64,000 nt of DNA from Ottowia thiooxydans DSM 14619 (GCF_000422885.1 NZ_AUGX01000001.1:435238-499237); one strand, 5' to 3'. Positions 17,542 through 26,551 are shown, counted from the stretch's first letter. The notes: a model not told the origin generated them from the letters alone. Made by a program: numbers and translations.

Positions 17542-17718
17542 GGCTTTTGTGAATGCCTAACCTCACAATACGCTCAAAATAAATCTTAAGCAGTAGATTC
17601 CGAAACCGTAGTTTCTGAGAAAAGTCCCCAAAATAGGGTCGGTAGATCTAAACTGCAGGGTAGAAGTCGATTTGCAATGCCGAGTGTCCTGGGTTTCCTA
17701 CGTCTTTAGGAGGTACAC

Positions 17719-18522
17719 ATGCCTATAGAACTTTCCAGCTCCGTAGATATATGCGAAGACGAAGCGAGGTCTTGGCCAGTGTCAGCCTTGCTGGAGTTGG
17801 GTGGGCACATGACCACAGCTCCACTGACCAATACGGTCATCAATTCGGTCGTGGATGCAGAGTGGAGCAGCCTTGTTTCACTTTTGACTGGTAGCGGGCC
17901 TGCTATCAATGTCAATGCGGCCTTGCGACCAAATGAATATGGCTACTTCTCGGTCAACTTCACGACTCAGGATACGGGAGTGCCCGATTCAGTCACGATG
18001 GACCTCTTCGTAAACATTAGTCCAACCAACGACCCGCCTAACGCTGTCAATGCATCCATTAACCTTGGTGCGGCCACAAGCTACACCTTGCAGGAGGCAG
18101 ATTTCGGTTTTTCTGATCCGAATGACACGCCCGCGGACGGATTCAAGTCGGTTGTGATCACCGGCCTGCCCGCCACAGGGCAATTGACGCTGGATGGAAT
18201 GCTCCTGGCAGAGAATGCTGAGATAAGTATTGTCGCTATCCGTGATGGCAAGCTGGTTTTTAGCCTGCCTACTCCACCTGCTGGTTCAGAATTTTTCGGG
18301 TTTCAAGTTCGAGACAACGGAGGTAATGAAGGGTGCCAAAGCAGCGATCTTAGTGAGCCGCATACGTTCACCCTTGTCCCCGCGCTGCCTCCGCCCGAAC
18401 CTCCCCCTCCTCCAACCCCGGTTGCAGTTCCTCTGTTGAATGACCTCGGGCTGGCGTTGCTGGGCGTGCTGGTGCTGGGAGCGGCCAAGCGCATGTGGTC
18501 ACGAAACCGCAGGGGGTCCTGA
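17719..18522 (+). CDS. IPTL-CTERM-like surface protein without signal peptide
   Basis: A 267-residue protein. The centre (about 75-215) has cadherin-like/tandem-95 style beta segments (VNISPTNDPPNA, SDPNDTPADGFKSVVITGLP, TGQLTLDG) and ends in a proline-rich linker (PPPEPPPPPTP). The C-terminus is a sorting signal of the IPTL/PEP-CTERM type: VPLLNDLGLALLGVLVLG, then the basic tail AAKRMWSRNRRGS. This would be processed by an exosortase-like enzyme. An unusually strong AGGAGGT ribosome site ends 4-5 bases before the ATG, fixing the start. Yet the first 60 residues show no signal peptide, which a CTERM protein needs. It may be the 3' remnant of a larger protein that gained a start, or use another export route. 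Confidence 0.72.
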   Translation: MPIELSSSVDICEDEARSWPVSALLELGGHMTTAPLTNTVINSVVDAEWSSLVSLLTGSGPAINVNAALRPNEYGYFSVNFTTQDTGVPDSVTMDLFVNISPTNDPPNAVNASINLGAATSYTLQEADFGFSDPNDTPADGFKSVVITGLPATGQLTLDGMLLAENAEISIVAIRDGKLVFSLPTPPAGSEFFGFQVRDNGGNEGCQSSDLSEPHTFTLVPALPPPEPPPPPTPVAVPLLNDLGLALLGVLVLGAAKRMWSRNRRGS

Positions 18523-18615
18523 TCGGCTCTGCGAGCGGAGGCGAGCATGGGCATGCCGGGCACTGCGCGCAACATGATCGCCTGGCCAGGCAACCACGGC
18601 CACCGTACTCAGCAC

Positions 18616-19491
18616 TTAGCCAATCAACTCACGTGCCAACGAATTCAGCCTATGGCCTGGTTTTGCCAGAGCGTCCAGAATGCTGAAATGATTCAGGCCA
18701 GCCAGAGTTGCGGCCACCGGCACCCGCTCACGGCTCCAAGCCTGCTGAATGAGGCGGTTCAAACGCAGGTATTCACCGCTCTCCAGCCCACCCACCACGC
18801 TATAGAAGCGCCCTTTGGCGGGGCGCGGCAGCCTCGCCGGGCTGGCTGCGTGCACCTGCTCTGGTGTTATACGCAGGACTTCCTGCAGGCTGGGTGTGTG
18901 CATGAGAGGTTCCAGGTCATACAGGCCTGAAACGCCCATGGCCCCCTTCACAAGCGCTGGGGGCAAATCTTTGTCAAACACGTTCCAGGCGCAAGCCATC
19001 ATCATGGCCGCCATATGGCCGCCTGCGGAATGCCCGATCACCGTGATGCGGCGGGCATCGCCGCCCAGGCGCGACGCGTTGCGCCACGTCCAGGCAACAG
19101 CACGCGCCACCTGCAATGTGATCTGAGGAATGGTCATCCGTGGGCAGAACGCATAGTTAGGCACCACTACGCCCGCGCCAGCCTCATGAAGCGCTGCAGC
19201 CAAAAAGCTGTGATGGGACTTATCAAGCGCTTTCCAGTATCCGCCATGGATGAACACCACCAACGGGGCGCCTTTGCGTGGTGTGTGGAAAGCATCGAGT
19301 TTTTCGCGGGGATCATCGCCATAGGCCACATCACGCTCGCATGGCAAATGCTGGCGCACAAGAGCCGATTCAGCCGCCCAGCGGGCGAAATAATCGCCGT
19401 GATCGGGTACGCGCATGCGATTGTTGTACATGCGTTCAAGCCATTGCGTATCTGGCATGACGGGGCGGTGGGCGTCTTCTAGGCGTGACAT
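18616..19491 (-). CDS. Alpha/beta hydrolase, kynurenine-formamidase-like
   Basis: A 291-residue serine hydrolase. FIHGGYWKALDKS carries the HGG(Y/W) oxyanion motif of the kynurenine formamidase / BD-FAE group. The nucleophile elbow is VIGHSAGGH, and the late LNHFS supplies the histidine. The chosen start (MSRLEDAH) begins just before the family N-terminus; in-frame starts at 19581 and 19734 would add residues without recognisable domain. No tryptophan-pathway genes are adjacent, so the physiological amide or ester is uncertain. It is divergent from the following plus-strand hydrolase. Confidence 0.78.
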   Translation of the reverse strand: MSRLEDAHRPVMPDTQWLERMYNNRMRVPDHGDYFARWAAESALVRQHLPCERDVAYGDDPREKLDAFHTPRKGAPLVVFIHGGYWKALDKSHHSFLAAALHEAGAGVVVPNYAFCPRMTIPQITLQVARAVAWTWRNASRLGGDARRITVIGHSAGGHMAAMMMACAWNVFDKDLPPALVKGAMGVSGLYDLEPLMHTPSLQEVLRITPEQVHAASPARLPRPAKGRFYSVVGGLESGEYLRLNRLIQQAWSRERVPVAATLAGLNHFSILDALAKPGHRLNSLARELIG

Positions 19492-19802
19492 GAGTGGCGA
19501 TATTGTCTCAAACTGCAAGGCCACATCCAGATAACGAGTGCGCGAGTTGTAGAAATACCCCAACTCCAAATCGGCCTGCATAGCTGCTTTGACTGAACGG
19601 CAATAGGCCGAATTACTGACTCCCCTTAGACTTTGGCGACGCGGGCGGTCATTTCGCCCGTGAGGAGACACGACATCGGACACACGATTTTTTCGGGTTC
19701 TTGCAAAGCGCCAAGCAGAGCCCTTTGCCTGCAAGCCGACCCACGCCTGCGAGCTCCGTGCTCATTCCGGGCCTCATCTCAGTACAAGAAGAACTTGCAC
19801 GC
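19492..19802. other. Divergent intergenic region
   Basis: About 310 bases between two divergent hydrolase genes. Part of it may be coding if either gene uses an upstream in-frame start. No repeat, RNA gene or convincing promoter hexamers were recognised. A short GGGCGAAATGACCGCCC-like dyad lies near 19640-19660 and could be an operator. Confidence 0.3.
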
Positions 19803-20639
19803 ATGACTCAATCAAGCTCATCTCCCCTCCCCTCCTCCACCTTTCCGGCCAGGGAGGTCGCTGTACCAGGCGCTCGCCTTTGGGTTATGGACAGCGGCGG
19901 AGAAGGAACGCCGCTGGTTCTGCTTCACGCCAACACCTCGACTGTCGCGTCCTGGCACGCACAGTTCGTCGCGTTTCACGAAGCAGGTTACCGAGTCATT
20001 GCATTTGATCGCCGCGGTTGGGGCAAAAGCATGGCAGACCCTGCCACCGGCCCTCAGCCAGGGAGCATTGCTGAAGATCTTGAGGCATTAGCCAACGCGC
20101 TGAATTTGGAGAAATTCCATCTTCTGGGCATTGCCGGAGGTGGGTTTGCAGCACTGGATTACGCCTCCTGGCAGCCTTCGCGACTGATCAAGCTGGTCAT
20201 CGCCGGGAGCAACGGGAAGTTCACCCAGCCCGAAATGCAGGATTTTTATGCCCGTATCGCGGTTCCTGGCTTGACTGGTCGTATAGAGGTGCGGCCATAT
20301 CTGGAGGTGGGTGTGGCCTACCGGTCAGAAAACCCCGAAGGCTTTGCCCGCTTCATAGAAATGGAGCACACCTCTCGCCAGGAAGGTGCTCCGGAGCAGG
20401 CTCTTCGCACACCCAACACTTTCGCCAAAATTTCCACCATTGCTACGCAAACACTTGTGTTGATGGGCGGTGCCGACCTGCTAGCGCCTCCAGCCCTCAT
20501 GAAAACTTGGGCCAAGCACCTGCAGAACGCCCAATACGCCGAGATCGGTGATGCCGGCCACTCCATCAACTGGGAACGCCCGCAAGAATTCAACCAGATC
20601 GTTCTGGAATATTTGGGCCAACCGCTTTCACAAAACTAA
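19803..20639 (+). CDS. Alpha/beta-hydrolase-fold protein, nucleophile Ser replaced
   Basis: A 278-residue alpha/beta-hydrolase-fold protein. The fold markers are present: VLLHANTSTVASW (oxyanion region), AFDRRGWGKS, an acid candidate in LMGGADLLAPP, and the histidine in GDAGHSINWERP. The nucleophile elbow, normally G-x-S-x-G, reads LLGIAGGG, so position 111 is alanine encoded by GCC. A classical Ser-His-Asp mechanism is not possible, so the protein may be a cofactor-free oxygenase, a lyase or isomerase, or a non-catalytic binding protein. A Bug gene follows 16 bases downstream in the same direction, so the two are probably linked. Confidence 0.82.
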   Translation: MTQSSSSPLPSSTFPAREVAVPGARLWVMDSGGEGTPLVLLHANTSTVASWHAQFVAFHEAGYRVIAFDRRGWGKSMADPATGPQPGSIAEDLEALANALNLEKFHLLGIAGGGFAALDYASWQPSRLIKLVIAGSNGKFTQPEMQDFYARIAVPGLTGRIEVRPYLEVGVAYRSENPEGFARFIEMEHTSRQEGAPEQALRTPNTFAKISTIATQTLVLMGGADLLAPPALMKTWAKHLQNAQYAEIGDAGHSINWERPQEFNQIVLEYLGQPLSQN

Positions 20640-20655
20640 ACAAGGACACAGAGAC

Positions 20656-21645
20656 ATGCCACAAACTATTTTTTCCACGCGCCGTGGTTCCATCAAGGGC
20701 GCCGGCGCGCTGTTGCTCGCTTCATTGGCCCCTGTTCGCGCGTTTGCACAGCAAGCGGCCCGCATTGTGGTGCCCTTCGCGGCTGGTGCTTCCAACGACC
20801 TCGTAGGGCGCCTGATGGCAGATGCCCTCAGCAAAAAAATGAACCGTACGTTCATTGTGGAAAACAAACCTGGGGCCGGCTCTATGTTGGGCACACAGTT
20901 TGTGGCCCAGTCCAAACCTGCTGATGGCCAGACTCTCCTGCTGTGCGCCACTGCCAGCATGGGAATCTTGCCGGCCATCAGCAAATCAGTTCGTTACGCG
21001 GTAGACCGCGACTTCACCTTTCTCGTGCGCATTGCCAGCAGCCCGTTCGGCTTGGTAGTGAACAAGAATTTTCCGGCCAATACGTTTGCCGAATTCGTGA
21101 AAGCCGCAAAGGCTCGCCCGGGGAGCATCCGCATTGGCTCCGCAGGCATTGGCGCGCTGGACTACATGGGCGCCATGATGTTGCAATCAGAGTTGGGAAT
21201 TGAGCTCAATGTCATTCCCTACAAAGGCATGGCCCCAGTTCTCAACGATCTCCAGGGCGGACATATCGAGGCGTGCATTGTGTCGCCCGGCTCGATCCGG
21301 CCTATGGTTCAGGATGGAAAGGTCAAGATGCTCGCCGTCTTTGGTGGGCGTCGGAGCGATGTGCTTCCACAGGTCCCCTCATCGCCAGAGATCGGGCACC
21401 CCAATTTGCGCGTGGAAAACTGGTGGGGCATTGCCGGCCCAGCAGGCATGCCGGCAGCCACTACAGAATCTTTGCGCGCCGCCATGGTTCAGGTGATCAA
21501 CGACCCCGAATTCATCAAGAGCTTGCAGGAAAAGGGCTTTGATCCCGCTCCTCAGAGCGGAGATGAATTCAAGAAGTTTGTTCTCACCGACTTGACTCGC
21601 TGGCGCACTCTGGCAACCAAAGCCAAGATCACGATCGAAGAATAA
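20656..21645 (+). CDS. Bug/TctC periplasmic receptor (4 of 10)
   Basis: A 329-residue binding protein with a leader ending near VRAFAQQ. The usual YPxKPI lead is missing: the mature chain starts directly AARIVVPFAAGASND. It has GASND in place of GGxxD, and VENKPGAGSMLG and PADGQTLLL blocks that differ from most paralogues. It lies 16 bases after the Ser-less hydrolase gene and is probably in the same transcript. An AAGGACA-type ribosome site precedes the ATG. Confidence 0.92.
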   Translation: MPQTIFSTRRGSIKGAGALLLASLAPVRAFAQQAARIVVPFAAGASNDLVGRLMADALSKKMNRTFIVENKPGAGSMLGTQFVAQSKPADGQTLLLCATASMGILPAISKSVRYAVDRDFTFLVRIASSPFGLVVNKNFPANTFAEFVKAAKARPGSIRIGSAGIGALDYMGAMMLQSELGIELNVIPYKGMAPVLNDLQGGHIEACIVSPGSIRPMVQDGKVKMLAVFGGRRSDVLPQVPSSPEIGHPNLRVENWWGIAGPAGMPAATTESLRAAMVQVINDPEFIKSLQEKGFDPAPQSGDEFKKFVLTDLTRWRTLATKAKITIEE

Positions 21646-21720
21646 TTGGCACGAGTAAAGCGCCGGAATGGGCGCGCCAATACGCGGCGCACCACTTTCC
21701 GGCCGACCCGGCTCTCTGTT

Positions 21721-22236
21721 TCAAGCAAACGCCTGATCTACGGTAGCTAGATTCACGCGCGGCGAGAGCCCAGCCAGGGCAATGAGGTGCAAGATCTCGG
21801 AGACCGTGGTGCTGGCATCGCTCAAGACGGTCATCTTGCGGTAGTCATCAGCACGGCGAGAAATGGCCGTGTGCGTGACACAGTTCTGGGTCATCATTCC
21901 GCAGATGATGAGCTCGTCCGCGCCCAGCCCCTTCAACGTATCGTGCAGTGTGGTGCCTTCAAACGCGTCGGCATGCTGCTTGGTGACCACGGGAGTGTCA
22001 CCTACCGCCGCACTCACACGGTCGTGGATTTTTACGCCTTCCGTGCCTGGGTTGAAGAACGGCGCCGCACCTTTCGCGACGTGCTGAACTAACACCACAG
22101 GAATGTCCTTGCTGCGTGCCGCCGCAATGGCTTTTTCGGTGGCGGCGAGCGTTTGTTCGGCATGCCAGAGGGGGAAGGCTCCGCCTTCGAAATAGTCGTT
22201 CTGAACATCGATGACGACGAGTGCGGGCTTGCTCAT
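21721..22236 (-). CDS. Isochorismatase-family cysteine hydrolase
   Basis: A 171-residue protein with the catalytic triad of the isochorismatase-like/nicotinamidase fold: Asp10 in VVIDVQNDY, Lys86 in VVTKQHADAF, and Cys119 in GMMTQNCV. These enzymes hydrolyse amides such as nicotinamide, N-carbamoyl compounds or ureas. ATG 22236 is chosen because a TGGAG ribosome site lies just upstream. The gene is divergent from the GlxA-type regulator, with 132 bases between, which is a common arrangement where the regulator controls the hydrolase. Confidence 0.9.
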   Translation of the reverse strand: MSKPALVVIDVQNDYFEGGAFPLWHAEQTLAATEKAIAAARSKDIPVVLVQHVAKGAAPFFNPGTEGVKIHDRVSAAVGDTPVVTKQHADAFEGTTLHDTLKGLGADELIICGMMTQNCVTHTAISRRADDYRKMTVLSDASTTVSEILHLIALAGLSPRVNLATVDQAFA

Positions 22237-22368
22237 GGGTAACTCCATTTAGGGTTGATGGGAGGATTGTTTCTCTCCACACGGCCCCTGACGATTGGCC
22301 TGAGATACCAATATCGATAACATCGGGCCAAGTTTGCTTTTGCTTTGCTTCCGTCCACGGGATCGCTC

Positions 22369-23352
22369 ATGCCTGCTGATTCACCCACAACACTGGTTGC
22401 CGTTGTCGCCTTCAACGGCATCAGCCCTTTTCACCTGTCCGTGCCTTGCATAGTCTTTGGCGACGCAATGGGTGGGAGTTCGCCCTTTGAAGTAGTGGTT
22501 TGCGCCGCTGAACCTGCCCCGCTGACGACCACTGCCGGTTTCAGCCTAGGGAACCTGGCTGCGCTATCGGTATTGAAGAAAGCTGGTGCAATCGTCGTGC
22601 CGAGTTGGCGGGACACCAATGAACGGCCGCCAGAGCGCCTGCTCAAGGCCTTGTGCGATGCACATGCCCGCGGAGCCAGGATAGTGGGCCTTTGCTTTGG
22701 CGCGCACGTGCTCGCAGAAGCCGGGCTCCTCGATGGAAGACGAGCAACCACGCATTGGGAGTACGCGGACTCCATGGCGGCTCGTTTTCCGGCGGTCGAT
22801 ATCGATGCGAATGTCTTGTATGTGGAAGACGATGGCATCCTGACTTCCGCCGGTACAGCGGCGGGCATAGACGCCTGTCTGCACCTGGTTCGGGAACGCT
22901 TAGGTGCACAAGTCGCCAATCGGCTCGCGAGGCGCCTCGTTGTGCCGCCGCATCGCGAAGGGGGACAAGCGCAGTTCATTGAACAGCCGCTTCCCAGCAC
23001 CGTGGGAGGAACTAGGCTCGCCCGGCTGATCGATTCAGTGCGAATGCACCTTCACCAGCCGCACAACTTGGACAGCCTGGCATCGGAAGCCCGCATGAGC
23101 CGGCGCAGCTTCACGCGCCACTTCAAGGCTTTGACGGGTACTACCGTGCAATCCTGGCTGCTAAGCGAGAGGCTTGCGCTCTCCCAGAGACTGCTCGAAC
23201 AAACAGATCAATCGGTCGAACAAGTTGCAGAAATGGCCGGCTTTGGGTCGGCAGTCTCGCTGCGCCACCACTTCCGGCGCGAGCTTGGAGTGAGCCCGAG
23301 CACCTGGCGGCGAAGCTTCGCTTTCAGTGAAGCTCGGAGTCCTTCAGCATGA
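22369..23352 (+). CDS. GlxA-family AraC-type regulator (DJ-1/PfpI domain)
   Basis: A 327-residue regulator. The N-terminal DJ-1/PfpI-like domain (about 1-190) carries the nucleophile-elbow segment VGLCFGAHVLAEAGLLDGRR. The C-terminal AraC domain (about 225-327) has two helix-turn-helix units: LASEARMSRRSFTRHFKALT and VEQVAEMAGFGSAVSLRHHF. It is probably the activator of the divergent isochorismatase-like gene. It converges with the fifth Bug gene, whose stop is 40 bases away. Confidence 0.92.
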   Translation: MPADSPTTLVAVVAFNGISPFHLSVPCIVFGDAMGGSSPFEVVVCAAEPAPLTTTAGFSLGNLAALSVLKKAGAIVVPSWRDTNERPPERLLKALCDAHARGARIVGLCFGAHVLAEAGLLDGRRATTHWEYADSMAARFPAVDIDANVLYVEDDGILTSAGTAAGIDACLHLVRERLGAQVANRLARRLVVPPHREGGQAQFIEQPLPSTVGGTRLARLIDSVRMHLHQPHNLDSLASEARMSRRSFTRHFKALTGTTVQSWLLSERLALSQRLLEQTDQSVEQVAEMAGFGSAVSLRHHFRRELGVSPSTWRRSFAFSEARSPSA

Positions 23353-23392
23353 TGTAGTCCTGATGTAGATCGAGACCTTCTACTGGACAGCC

Positions 23393-24397
23393 CTAGTTCA
23401 CCGTGATGCGGCTTTCCTGGATGAGCGCTCCCCAACGCCGCGTCTCTGCCTCTATCGTGCGCGAGACGTCTGCAGGCGTCGCAGGCCAAGGCTCAGCAGA
23501 CATCGTTTCCATGCGGCTTCGAAACTCCGGGCTCTTGACCACCAGCGCGAGCTCTGCCTCAAGCTTGCTGAGAATGGCAGCAGGCGTCCCTGCGGGTGCA
23601 AAGAATCCGAACCAACCACCAGTCTCCAGATCTTTGATGCCGAGTTCTGAAAAGGTGGGAACGTCCGGCAGGTATCTGGACCGAGCCGTGCCAGTGATAG
23701 CGAGAGCCTTGGCCCGCCCGTCCTGAAGAAAGGGCAACATGGGCGGCAAGCCGGCTACCAGCAGATCGACATCCCCTCGCACCACTGCAGGCAATGCCTC
23801 GGCAAAACTCCTGCTGTAAGGCACGTGCAGCAGCTTGAGCCCTTGGCGAGAGCGCAGCAGCTCGCCCATCAGGTGCAAATTGGTGCCCACTCCTGGGGTT
23901 CCGTACGTGAGTTCCTTGGTCTTCGCAAGGGCCACCATATCCTGAAGGGAATTCGCCGGGAACGCAGAACGCGTCACAAGAACATTCTCAATGCGCGCCA
24001 GCCCGGAGATAGGAACCAGGCTGCGATCAGGCTTGATGTTCCATGTGGGGTACAGGTGCGCCAGGATGCTCTGGGAATCTTTGGTGCCCAGAAACAAGGT
24101 GTAGCCGTCAGGGGCCGCCAGCGCAGCAGCTTCAGTGCCGATCTTTCCACCGGCGCCGGTACGCGTTTCCACCACAAACGATTGGCCCAGGCGCCGCTGC
24201 AAGCCATCGCTCGCAATGCGCGCAATGGAGTCTGGTGCGGTCCCGGGTCCATACGGAACGATCACTCGTACCGGTTTGGTGGGATATGTCTGCGCAGCAG
24301 CCGGCACGGCCAGCGCGCTGAGCGCCGCACACAGCAACAGGGAAGCGCGCACCTTCCATGGGCGGGCTTGAAGTGACAGGCGGGAACAGCTAGACAT
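23393..24397 (-). CDS. Bug/TctC periplasmic receptor (5 of 10)
   Basis: A 334-residue binding protein with a long leader (SLLLCAALSALAVPAAAQ). Mature start YPTKPVRVIVPYGPGTAPD, with PGTAPD replacing the usual AGGxxD, then VETRTGAGGKIG and APDGYTLFL. The ATG at 24397 has a GGAG ribosome site; start candidates further upstream would add non-family residues. It is transcribed divergently from the aromatic-acid operon starting at 24597. Both probably share the operator region at 24465-24560, so this receptor likely imports that operon's substrate. Confidence 0.92.
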   Translation of the reverse strand: MSSCSRLSLQARPWKVRASLLLCAALSALAVPAAAQTYPTKPVRVIVPYGPGTAPDSIARIASDGLQRRLGQSFVVETRTGAGGKIGTEAAALAAPDGYTLFLGTKDSQSILAHLYPTWNIKPDRSLVPISGLARIENVLVTRSAFPANSLQDMVALAKTKELTYGTPGVGTNLHLMGELLRSRQGLKLLHVPYSRSFAEALPAVVRGDVDLLVAGLPPMLPFLQDGRAKALAITGTARSRYLPDVPTFSELGIKDLETGGWFGFFAPAGTPAAILSKLEAELALVVKSPEFRSRMETMSAEPWPATPADVSRTIEAETRRWGALIQESRITVN

Positions 24398-24464
24398 GTT
24401 GATCTCCATTTTTTCTTCGAACCAAGCGATGGTGGTTTTTCGGTTTCCCGAAAATTCCACGCCA

Positions 24465-24556
24465 TAAAGGTCAATAGTCTGATTGTTTGAAGAAAAAACC
24501 ATCAATAGGGAAAACACCTAAAGGTCAATACTATGATCTTTTGACTTTTAAGGTCT
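24465..24556. promoter_or_regulatory. Repeated operator-like sequences in divergent promoter
   Basis: TAAAGGTCAATA occurs twice (24465-24476 and 24519-24530), 54 bases apart, with a partial third copy TTAAGGTC near 24548. The second copy also forms an imperfect dyad with TTTGACTTTT at about 24540-24549. All lie in the AT-rich space between the divergent Bug gene and the dihydroxyphthalate-decarboxylase-like gene. A likely binder is the GntR/UTRA regulator at 32514; this is inference. Confidence 0.5.
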
Positions 24557-24596
24557 AAACTCCGGCCCGTTGTCAATCAAGAAAAAGGGATCCGAC

Positions 24597-25586
24597 ATGG
24601 CACGCCTGCCAATCACCATCGCCACCTGGGACTACGACCGAGTCCGCCCGCTCATCGACGGAAGGGTCACGGTGGAGGGGTGTGATGTGAACTACCTCGT
24701 GATGCCGGTAGAAGAGTGTTTTCATCGCGCCTACTTTCACGGCGAGTTCGAAGTGGCCGAGATTGGCCTCAGCCCGTTTCTCATTGCGCTGTCGCGCGGC
24801 GTGGCACCATACGTGGCGGTGCCCGCCTTCCTGTCGCGCACGTTCCGGCATTCAGCGGTGTACGTGAACTCGAATAGTGGCATTCGCACCCCCCAGGATC
24901 TACGCGGCAGGCGCATTGGTGTTCCGGAATATCAGCAGTCGGCGGCCCTTTGGGTGCGAGGGTTCCTGCAAGACGACTTCGGGCTGGCCCCGGCGGACAT
25001 GCAATGGGTGCAAGGCGGGTTGGAACAGGTTGGCCGAAAAGACAAATTCCCTCTAAACCTGCCGCCAGACTTCCCGCTGACCTCTGCGTCTTCAAGCTCA
25101 CTCTCCAGCCTGCTGGCGTGCGGTGAACTGGATGCAGTGATCTCGGCTCGCGCACCCTCTTGTTTCGGGCAACCCGGGGTGCCCGTGCAGCGGCTCTTTC
25201 CTGATTACCGCGCGGTAGAGCAGGACTACTACCGCCGCACGGGATTGTTCCCGCTGATGCACGCGGTCGGTGTGCGTCAGGACATGGCGGAGAAGCACCC
25301 CTGGCTCGCAGCCAGCGTTTACAAAGCATTCGCAGCAGCCAAACGCATTTCCGATGAAGACCTCAAGGAGGTCACGGCGCTGAAGATCGGATTGCCGTGG
25401 GTCACTGCCGAACTGGAAGCCACACAGCAGGTCATGGGTGAAGACTTCTGGCCTTACGGCGTGGCTGCCAACAGGGGGGCGCTGGAGGCCATGACCCGCT
25501 ATTCCTACGACCAGGGCCTGGCGGTACGCAAGCTCGAAATCGAAGAAATCTTTGCCCCGGGAACACTCGACGCAGTGCACGTTTGA
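24597..25586 (+). CDS. 4,5-dihydroxyphthalate decarboxylase-like protein
   Basis: A 329-residue protein of the Pht5 / NMT1-like family with a type II periplasmic-binding fold. Shared blocks include the N-terminal WDYDRVRPLIDGRVTVEG, LSRTFRHSAVYV, LRGRRIGVPEYQQSAALWVR, and SARAPSCF followed by RLFPDYRAVEQDYYRRTG. No signal peptide is present, arguing for a cytoplasmic enzyme rather than an ABC-transporter receptor. Family members decarboxylate 4,5-dihydroxyphthalate to protocatechuate. It is the first gene of the operon and is followed 14 bases later by an extradiol dioxygenase, consistent with preparing a catechol for ring cleavage. Actual substrate is unknown. Confidence 0.82.
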   Translation: MARLPITIATWDYDRVRPLIDGRVTVEGCDVNYLVMPVEECFHRAYFHGEFEVAEIGLSPFLIALSRGVAPYVAVPAFLSRTFRHSAVYVNSNSGIRTPQDLRGRRIGVPEYQQSAALWVRGFLQDDFGLAPADMQWVQGGLEQVGRKDKFPLNLPPDFPLTSASSSSLSSLLACGELDAVISARAPSCFGQPGVPVQRLFPDYRAVEQDYYRRTGLFPLMHAVGVRQDMAEKHPWLAASVYKAFAAAKRISDEDLKEVTALKIGLPWVTAELEATQQVMGEDFWPYGVAANRGALEAMTRYSYDQGLAVRKLEIEEIFAPGTLDAVHV

Positions 25587-25600
25587 GCGGAGAGACCACC

Positions 25601-26551
25601 ATGCCAGTTCAAATGATCTGCTGTTCACACAGCCCTCTGATGCTGACAGGGATTGAGGAGTCGCAGGGCGACGCTCAAGCCCGCTTCATTGCCACCATGG
25701 AAGACGTGTCTCAGGAACTGCACGCCTTTTCGCCCGATTTGGTGGTGGTGTTCGCACCTGACCACTTCAACGGCTTCTTCTATGAGCTGATGCCCCCCTT
25801 TTGCATCGGCGCCGCCGCTGAGGGCTCGCGGGACTGGGGAGCTGAAGGCGGCCCCTTGCGCGTACCGCGTGATCTTGCCGTGGCGTGCGTCCGCCACCTG
25901 CACGGCGCAGATTTCGACATCAGCCTGTCCTACGACATGAAGGTTGACCACGGCTTGACGATTCCGCTCATTCAAGTAACCGGCGCATTGGCGCGCTACG
26001 ACGTGCTGCCTATATTTATCAACTGCGCTGGCGATCCGCGGCCTTCCATGCGGCGCGTGCGCCAGTTGGGTGCAGAGATCGGGCGGTTTCTGGCGGGGCA
26101 ATCTTTGCGCGTGGCGGTGCTGGGCTCTGGGGGCTTATCCCACGACCCACCCACACCCAGGCTCGCACAGACATCTTTTGAAGTAGCACGCAGGCTGATC
26201 AAACGCGCCACCCCCAGCCAGGAAGAGTTGCAGGCCCGAGAGGCCCGCGTGGTTAAGGCAGCACGCGACATGGTGCTGGGCCGCGGACCTTGCAAACCCC
26301 CAGATGTGCAATGGGACGACGAATTCATGCAGCGCATCGTGGCACTAGACCACTCCGCCCTGGACGCCATCACCGATGCGGAATTAGACAGCAAAGCCGG
26401 GTTCGGAGGCCACGAAGTGCGCACCTGGGTAGCGGCGGCTGCCGCCTGCGAAGCCATGGCAGGAAGAGACGCGCTGAAACCTGAGATCCGCTACTACCAG
26501 GCCATTCCCGAATGGCTGACTGGCATGGGCGTGGTAACGGCGCAGGTGTGA
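25601..26551 (+). CDS. mhpB: MhpB-type extradiol ring-cleavage dioxygenase
   Basis: A 316-residue class III (LigB-type) extradiol dioxygenase close to 2,3-dihydroxyphenylpropionate 1,2-dioxygenase; usual length is about 314. The iron and acid/base residues can be placed: His10 (CCSHSPL), His55 in APDHFNGFFYELMPPFC, Asp116-His117 in KVDHG, and His181 in LGSGGLSHDPP. The C-terminus reads YYQAIPEWLTGMG as in the family. It opens a catechol ring next to a hydroxyl group with Fe(II) and O2. It lies between the decarboxylase-like gene and an alpha/beta hydrolase gene, the usual partner for meta-cleavage products. The side chain it accepts here is uncertain. Confidence 0.88.
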   Translation: MPVQMICCSHSPLMLTGIEESQGDAQARFIATMEDVSQELHAFSPDLVVVFAPDHFNGFFYELMPPFCIGAAAEGSRDWGAEGGPLRVPRDLAVACVRHLHGADFDISLSYDMKVDHGLTIPLIQVTGALARYDVLPIFINCAGDPRPSMRRVRQLGAEIGRFLAGQSLRVAVLGSGGLSHDPPTPRLAQTSFEVARRLIKRATPSQEELQAREARVVKAARDMVLGRGPCKPPDVQWDDEFMQRIVALDHSALDAITDAELDSKAGFGGHEVRTWVAAAAACEAMAGRDALKPEIRYYQAIPEWLTGMGVVTAQV

